Of a stretch of 64,000 nt of DNA, positions 58,642 through 64,000 are shown piece by piece. The first letter of the stretch is position 1. Every line of letters begins with the position of its first letter. The stretch lies in the NCBI GenBank assembly GCA_037179385.1, contig CM074193.1:9461992-9525991 (forward strand), given 5' to 3'. The stretch is from Holothuria scabra (lineage: Eukaryota > Echinodermata > Holothuroidea > Aspidochirotida > Holothuriidae). Position numbers and translations under genes: made by a program. The notes beneath the pieces were generated by a model, which was not told where the DNA came from, searched no databases, and saw only the letters and a list, made by a program, of their open reading frames with translations.

Positions 58642-59286
58642 AGTGGCAATCGCATCCCGTTTGTGGTGAAACATCATCCTACCACTAGAAAACTTTCGAA
58701 ACACATAAAGTCTTCTTGGAAAATACTCCATGAAAATGATTCACTTGCTGAACTTTTCGCACAACCCCCTAATATTGCTACCAAACAACCCCCCAACCTC
58801 AGATCGTTACTTGTACGTTCTAGATTAAGATCTACTAATACCCAACAGGGTAATACTCTATGTAAGAAGCCGCGTTGTCAGGTTTGTCAACACATGTTGA
58901 CCGGTGCCTCCCTTACTTTTAATGGTATAACTGTCCACCCTGGTCCTTACAATTGCGATTCCTCCAACGTAGTGTATATTATCTCATGCAGCAAATGCCC
59001 GACTGTGTGCTACGTTGGAGAAACCAGTACGAAATTTAGATTGAGATTCAATAATCATAAACAAAGCATTCGTAACGCGAATCCCAACGGATTCCCAGTG
59101 GGGGAACATTTCCAGAGTAGCGGGCACACAGGTGACGACTTGAGGTTTACCATTGCCCTCGGTAGGTTCCGATGCAGTGAAGACCGTAAGCGCCACGAAC
59201 TCAAACTAATTTTACGTCTTAATAGCCACAGGCAAGGTCTTAATATAGAATTTTCTTATTTATCAGGATACAGTTTCTTCAAGTAA
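58642..59286 (+). pseudogene. Penelope-like GIY-YIG endonuclease with linker, open frame
   Basis: NRIPFVVKHHPTTRKLSKHI is the linker start, followed by PNLRSLLVRSRLRSTN, CKKPRCQVCQHMLTG, YNCDSSNVVYIISCSKC and then VCYVGETSTKFRLRFNNHKQ. The last is the GIY-YIG core, with the R..F..H pattern. It ends LNSHRQGLNIEFSYLSGYSF. About 210 codons are open without stops, so it is young, but the RT half is gone. Confidence 0.85.
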
Positions 59287-59867
59287 TTCAGTAATTCTGT
59301 TTCCTTCTTTTGTACAACTGTGCTACCTTGTCATTTACTCCCGCTTCTTCAATTTTTTACTATTTAATATAGCATCTCACATTCTGTAAAGTTACGCCAA
59401 TTATTATTATTATTTTTTGTTTTAAACTCGGATGCTTTGTTATTTAATATTACTTGTAATGTACAATTTAGTGCTTTATTTTTTAAGTAGATATGAACAG
59501 TTTTTATTTGTCAGTAAGACAGTTTTATTATTTGAAAATATCTCACGCACTCGCATCTTGTCGCTTTGATAAACTGTTTAGTTACCATGGAGTTTTGAAT
59601 ATGTACATACGCTTCCATTCAAACAACGAAATGAGGTACGCACACTACAATTTTAGATTGTCTCGTCACTTTACATTATTTTGGCTAATCAAGCTTGCCA
59701 TGGTAATGAAGTTCGCGCTTTGTATTAATTACTATGTGAGAACGTGCGTTCTTTGTAACTACGTACTTTTCGATCATCATCATTATGACGTCACTTTACA
59801 ACTTTTCAAACTTATTTTAATATTACGCGGTACTGTACGCATTCAACTCTATCTTGTTTGTATGTAA
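59287..59867 (+). other. 3' UTR of the Penelope-like copy
   Basis: It is AT-rich UTR sequence. A 124-codon frame in it has no domain similarity that I can see and lies between the endonuclease stop and the terminal arm, so I treat it as non-coding. Confidence 0.5.
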
Positions 59868-59885
59868 CGGTTGATTTCCATAACA

Positions 59886-59918
59886 CAGTTGACAAAGCCG
59901 CCAGGAGGCGGCGAAAAT
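59886..59918 (+). ncRNA. Hammerhead-like motif at Penelope terminal arms (mirror at 58573-58605, minus)
   Basis: CAGTTGACAA is followed by an AGCCGCC-AGG-AGGCGGC stem-loop and GAAAA. The stem and the GAAA box agree with the layout at 55898 and 57443, but the first box (TTGACAA) departs from CUGANGA. The left arm has AGGTGGC in the stem, a compensating G-U change. Confidence 0.3.
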
Positions 59919-59979
59919 TTCTGTTTCAATAAATCATTCGTTGGATCTATATGCACACTCTGTTTTCCATTTTTCCTTA

Positions 59980-60029
59980 TATATATATATATATAAATAT
60001 ATATATATATACATATATATATATATGTG

Positions 60030-60082
<53 letters not shown>

Positions 60083-60083
60083 T
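59980..60083. repeat. (TA)n microsatellite, interrupted, about 104 bp
   Basis: This TA tract has TATACATA/TATGTG interruptions and directly abuts the Penelope right arm. Confidence 0.95.
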
Positions 60084-60450
60084 TGCCTAAATCCTACCTT
60101 AGGTGGACATAAAGTCGTCTAAAACGGCACCTTAGGTGAACATCATACTTTAGGTAGACATTTTGGAGTTCAGCTATTGTTTGCATCATTATTTGTCCCC
60201 TTGTGCTCATGCTAGTTTTAAAAAATTTGATACCTATGAAATAGTTGTATGGCCCTTAGCATTGGGTTACTGTGAGAAAACCGTACACAAAACGCATTGC
60301 GTATAGTACACCAGTGGAATATTAGCTATATTGTTAAAAATGTCCTGTAAGGGACACGGACGTATTAAATATTGAAGAACATATAACATGTAATATTTTG
60401 TTTATTTAATTTCATGTTCTACATAGGCAATTTACTTAAAAGACAAATTT
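60084..60450. other. Short CCTTAGGTGGACAT repeats, otherwise no gene
   Basis: Three imperfect copies of TACCTTAGGTGGACAT-like sequence lie at about 60096-60170. The remainder is AT-rich and closes in a long A-run at 60451-60473. Confidence 0.5.
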
Positions 60451-60454
60451 CAAA

Positions 60455-61140
60455 AAAAAAAAAAAAAAAAAAAAACTTCTTGTTTGATAGTATTCAAATT
60501 TGAAGTGGAAGTACTTCGGTAGAATTTATCCTGTGACAATTCACGGGTAGCAGAGTTTGTGTAGGTTGCGGTGTCCTGAAGAACAAAGGCCGGGCCTTTG
60601 TCTTCCGGTTTAACAACAATGTCGCCGTTGTGCATGAGTGACTTAAGAGCAAGTCTTTCTCCTTTCGACAAACTATCTTTAATAAATTTAGGACTTTGAA
60701 ACTTGTCTACTTCCGTCCGCACTGCCTTTATGAAACACTCCAAATACATATCACGTCCCGTAGGAGGAGTCCAAGAGCTTTTAAGTCTAATAGGGGGGAT
60801 CTGAAGTGACTGATTTTCATCTTCGTAAAACCACTCCGAAAGTCTAAGACGTCTATCAAACTCGTCCAAATCTTTATTAAAGGTAGAGTAGTTAAGCGAA
60901 AGGGGAACTGATGTGAATTTCTGTCCTTTACTTAATAAACTCGATTCACTTTCCGTACAGGTTTATGTAGATAGGTTGACTACATGACCCTTCGATTCGC
61001 CTGGATCTGGGGGGTTAAAGGGAGAGGTTGAGTGCTCAGCTAGCGTAGGGCCTTGGATTTTTTTCTTTCTAGATCTAGGCTTTTTTCGTCTCGGCGGGGG
61101 TAAATCACAAATTTTTCTAGATTGTTCTTGAATTGTTCTT
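60455..61140 (-). pseudogene. Penelope-like element N-terminal region, minus strand
   Basis: QEQSRKICDLPPPRRKKPRS, then LAEHSTSPFNPPD, a stop near 60967, ESSLLSKGQKFTSVPLSLNY and DLDEFDRRLRLSEWFYEDEN are the N-terminal Penelope blocks. LKSSWTPPTGRDMYLECFIK and RLALKSLMHNGDIVVKPEDK complete them. The frame ends in the poly(T) run, before any RT motif. It stands head to head with the copy at 61140-63223. Confidence 0.82.
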
Positions 61141-63223
61141 GATTGTTGTTGAAGGGACTCAATTTCTGCCCCAAACCAAGGCAGACTGACACGCAGCAAT
61201 TATCGCTAGACATGGAAGCGTTTTTCCGACGCTTGCGCCTTCGGGAGTATTTTGCTGACGAAGACGGCCTAAATTCTCCACCGGACAACGATATATCGTA
61301 TCAATTTAAACCAAAAAGCACCTGGAACCCACCAAAGGGGCGTTGTCCGCAACTGGAATCATTTATTTCGGCCATTGAAGAGGATGTGAAAAACCACACC
61401 CCTTCCCCAGATTTCCGCGACAATCTCACAAAAAGTGAACGTCAGGCCATTCGAAGTCTACGGCATCGTGATGATATTGTTATCAAGCCGGCGGACAAAA
61501 GCTCTGCGATCGTTGCAATGGGGACTCAATTTCACAGGGAGGAAGCCCTCAGATTACTTGGCAATCCCGACCACTACAGACGTCTAGACTCAGATCTCAC
61601 TTCGGAAATTGCGAAAAAAAGTAGAGGCGGCCATCAAAAAGATGGTTCGCAACGGCTCCATTGACTCTTGCCCCGGCCCGAATCTCCTCCAGGTAGATCC
61701 TAAACCAGGCCGTTTCTATTTTCTCCCCAAAAATTCACAAAACGGGGAGTCCGGGCAGACCCATTTTTTCCGGCAACGGGACTGCCACGGAAAAAAATTC
61801 AAAATTTGTTGACCTGCGTATCCAACCCCTGGTTCCAACCCTCCCCTCCTACGTTCAGGACACTACGGACTTCATCCGCAAAATTGGGAAGATCAAAAAT
61901 CTCCCGTCGGACACCAATCTGGCCACTCTGGACGTGTCCTCGTTGTACACAAACATACCAAATCAGGAAGGCATCTCCGCTTGCACCAACGCCTTCAGTC
62001 CGATTCGGGGCAGCACTCCCACCAAGAAAGACTAAGGCGAACTCATGCATCTGATTCTGACCAACAACAATCTCATCGTTGGTGATCACCACTACCTCCA
62101 AATTCATGGTACAGCCATGGGAACCAAAATGGCTCCCTCATTTGCTAACTTGCTTATGGGCAACTTCGAGCAAGAATTTCTGTCTCGACAAAATTTGAAA
62201 CCACAAATTTGGTTACGCTTCATAGACGACATCTTCATGATCTGGCTCGACGGTGAAGACCGTCTAAAAATTTTTATTGAGAACATCAATTCGTTCCATC
62301 CCACCATCAAATTTACGGCCGACCATTCCAGGTCCTGTGTCCACTTCGTGGACACCACTGTAACCATAGAAAATGGTTCACTCAAAACAGACTTGTTCAA
62401 CAAACCAACGGACAAGCACAACTACCTTCTACCCAGCAGTTGCCATCCTCCGCACTGCACCAAAAACATTCCGTACAGTCAAGCACTCCGCATAAAACGT
62501 ATCTGTTCCTCTGAAACAGATTTTGACACTCGGGCAGAGGAAGTATCTGGTTACCTCCGTAACCGGCAGTATTTTCGGGGTTCAATTGAAAATGCCATCA
62601 AATAGGCAAAAGAAACCCCTCGCTCACAAACTCTGACGTACAAAACTCGTCAGTGCAATTCCGAAAGAGTGCCTTTGGTAACTGAAGACCATCCCGGTCT
62701 ACCGCCACTAGCCAAATTCATCAAAAAGCATATGCCCACACTTCAGAGCACCGATCGCCTAAGGTCTATCTTTCCCCAACCCCCCGTTGTTGCCTTCAAG
62801 CGGCCCTCAAATTTACGGGACATTTTGGTTCCGGCAAAATTCCAGGACAAAGCCTCAGTCGAGGAAAACAACGAAAATTTTGGTTGTTCACCTTGCCCTT
62901 CCAACTGCAAGACGTGCGTCCTGGTTGATTCAACAAAAGGCTTCCAGAGCAATCAAAATGCACGCACCTTCCAAATCAGACAAGAAATTAATTGTCTTTC
63001 CAAAAATGTCATTTATCTCATATACTGCAATTTATGTGGTGTTCAGTATGTCGGAGAATCTAAAAATACTCTTCGAATGAGAATGACACAGCACAAGTCA
63101 GCAATTAAAACCAAAAAGGTTGAACAGCCTGTTCCAAACCATTTCAATTTGCCTCATCATTCTGTCAATTTTGCTTCAACCAAAACGATACATGGACCGA
63201 CAAAGCTAGAAAAGCTAAAGTAA
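61140..63223 (+). pseudogene. Penelope-like element, near full-length but broken (N-region, RT, GIY-YIG)
   Basis: The N-region MEAFFRRLRLREYFADEDGL starts near 61212, with RQAIRSLRHRDDIVIKPADK before the RT. Frameshifts near 61610 and 61805 and a TAA near 62033 break it. The RT core follows: HGTAMGTKMAPSFANLLMGN (62104-62163), then WLRFIDDIFMIW, with the DD catalytic pair at about 62224-62229. KTDLFNKPTDKHNYLLPSSC is the usual Penelope block after the active site. A TAG at 62603-62605 ends the RT frame. The endonuclease part ends with FGCSPCPSNCKTCVL, NCLSKNVIYLIYCNLCGVQY and VGESKNTLRMRMTQHKS, stopping at 63221-63223. Confidence 0.88.
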
Positions 63224-63289
63224 ATTTCTGGGAACTCAATTTCATAACCACATCGAATTTCGGCTTGAACATCAGGAGCGATTTACCAG

Positions 63290-63475
63290 CTTGCTGATGA
63301 TACAAACCCAAATAATCCGATCAGGCCATTCCGGCCTTACAATTTCTCTAATTGCTTTGAAGAGGATTTTCCTAGTGTTCATGGGTTACACTCGAGTAAT
63401 CCGATCAGACCCTCCCGGTCAATCAACCTACTCAATTGCCTTAAGAAGGATTATCCTGTCACAAAAGAGGTGAGA
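63290..63475 (+). repeat. Two tandem copies of an about 95-bp unit after the Penelope stop codon
   Basis: AATCCGATCAGGCCATTCCG and AATCCGATCAGACCCTCCCG are 95-100 bp apart and each is followed by a CTCTAATTGC / CTCAATTGCC and AAGAGGATT / AAGGATTAT pair. It is probably part of the element's 3' UTR. Confidence 0.6.
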
Positions 63476-63659
63476 ACATTGTCTACACCTTGTGATTCTC
63501 TGACCAAGTATTGATAAAGCGTTAGTATTCCTCGAAAGCTCTACTTCAAACCTTTTGGCTGTTTAATTTATCTAAATTCTCGCCTTCCGCTATTTGTATC
63601 TCCTCGGAGATCCAGCCTTTCAATTCTGTAGCACCGTTGTTTTACAGTGTCTCCGTCAT

Positions 63660-63660
<1 letters not shown>

Positions 63661-63692
<32 letters not shown>
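63661..63692. repeat. (TA)n microsatellite, 32 bp
   Basis: This TA tract immediately precedes the right-hand direct repeat, as at 57899/57905. Confidence 0.97.
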
Positions 63693-63693
<1 letters not shown>

Positions 63694-63979
63694 CGCTAAT
63701 TCCCACCTTAGGGGGAAATTGTTATATCTGCGCGTACTTAGGGCGAAAAAATAACAATGAAATACATAAGAGAAAGTGTTCGCCCTAACGTCCAAAAATA
63801 TAAACAACGTTATTTCAATGGCCAGCCATCCGTTCGTGTAAACAGCTAGGTGTCCGTAAATTTGACAACTTTGAAGTAATTGCATCTACTTTGTAAATCT
63901 AGGAGGGCGCCCTTATCCGTTAACGTATTCCTATAGAAAAAGTATGTAGAAACGTTACGGCGAAACTTATATTTCGCCC
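63693..63979 (+). repeat. About 285-bp direct repeat, right copy
   Basis: CGCTAATTCCCACCTTAGGG begins it and GGCGAAACTTATATTTCGCC ends it. It matches 57905-58187 with scattered substitutions and small indels. A new reading of the flank is not possible because the window ends. Confidence 0.85.
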
Positions 63980-64000
63980 GAAAAAAATTTTTCCTCTTAA

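Larger units (their letters stand above)
58512..59979 (+). mobile_element. Penelope-like element with inverted terminal arms between (TA)n tracts
   Basis: The left arm 58512-58624 is the reverse complement of the right arm 59868-59979. Both carry TTCGTTGGATCTATATGCAC or its complement, and a hairpin of GCCGCC with GGCGGC. Between them lies an endonuclease frame and a long 3' UTR. The right arm is followed at once by (TA)n, and the left side is preceded by TA-rich sequence. The RT is missing, so the copy is 5'-truncated. Confidence 0.85.

Noticed and set aside
59493..59867. 124-codon frame after the Penelope endonuclease
   Set aside because: It lies in the element's 3' UTR between the stop and the terminal arm and has no motif.

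Overview
The window is a repeat-rich, AT-rich piece of a metazoan nuclear genome. Degenerate non-LTR, Ty3/gypsy and Penelope-like retroelements, tRNA-derived SINEs, hAT-, mariner- and piggyBac-like MITEs and long (TA)n tracts fill most of it, and coding exons are short islands with canonical GT/AG splice sites. The repeat mix and the gene content point to a marine invertebrate, with an echinoderm or another invertebrate deuterostome plausible. The species cannot be fixed from sequence alone.

The main gene lies on the minus strand and spans about 33.6 kb. It has three recognisable coding exons, all joined in phase 0. Exon A (53351-53075) encodes a CARD-like death-fold domain. Exon B (42456-41986) encodes the first half of an AIG1/GIMAP-type GTPase, with a P-loop and DTPG. 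Exon C (22044-19732) completes the GTPase, continues through about 500 residues of Lys/Glu-rich helical sequence, and ends in a Hedgehog-type Hint (Hog) autoprocessing domain with its Cys, His and ASC residues present. The inferred protein is about 1017 residues. A CARD-AIG1-coil-Hint protein is an unusual architecture and is the best candidate here for an undescribed system.

Layout. 1-5.4 kb: two LINE families with nested hAT and mariner MITEs. 6.1-8.9 kb: a non-autonomous hAT-like element split by an antisense LINE. 9.1-10.2 kb: a broken leucine-rich-repeat membrane receptor cut by two MITEs. 10.3-18.1 kb: repeat-derived DNA, including arrays rich in TGACCT half-sites and an ATGGGATCCCAT array. 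19.7-22.0 kb: exon C. 22-42 kb: intron 2, filled with repeats. 42.0-42.5 kb: exon B. 42.5-53 kb: intron 1, holding a dead Ty3/gypsy element (45.4-52.9 kb) whose 5' LTR carries an insertion with a U2 snRNA-like segment. 53.1-53.35 kb: exon A. 53.6-64 kb: a cluster of Penelope-like elements, tRNA-like sequences and fold-backs, nearly all abutting (TA)n tracts, with recurring hammerhead-like motifs.

Apart from the three-exon gene, no intact protein gene is supported. All other sizeable reading frames are transposon remnants or chance frames.
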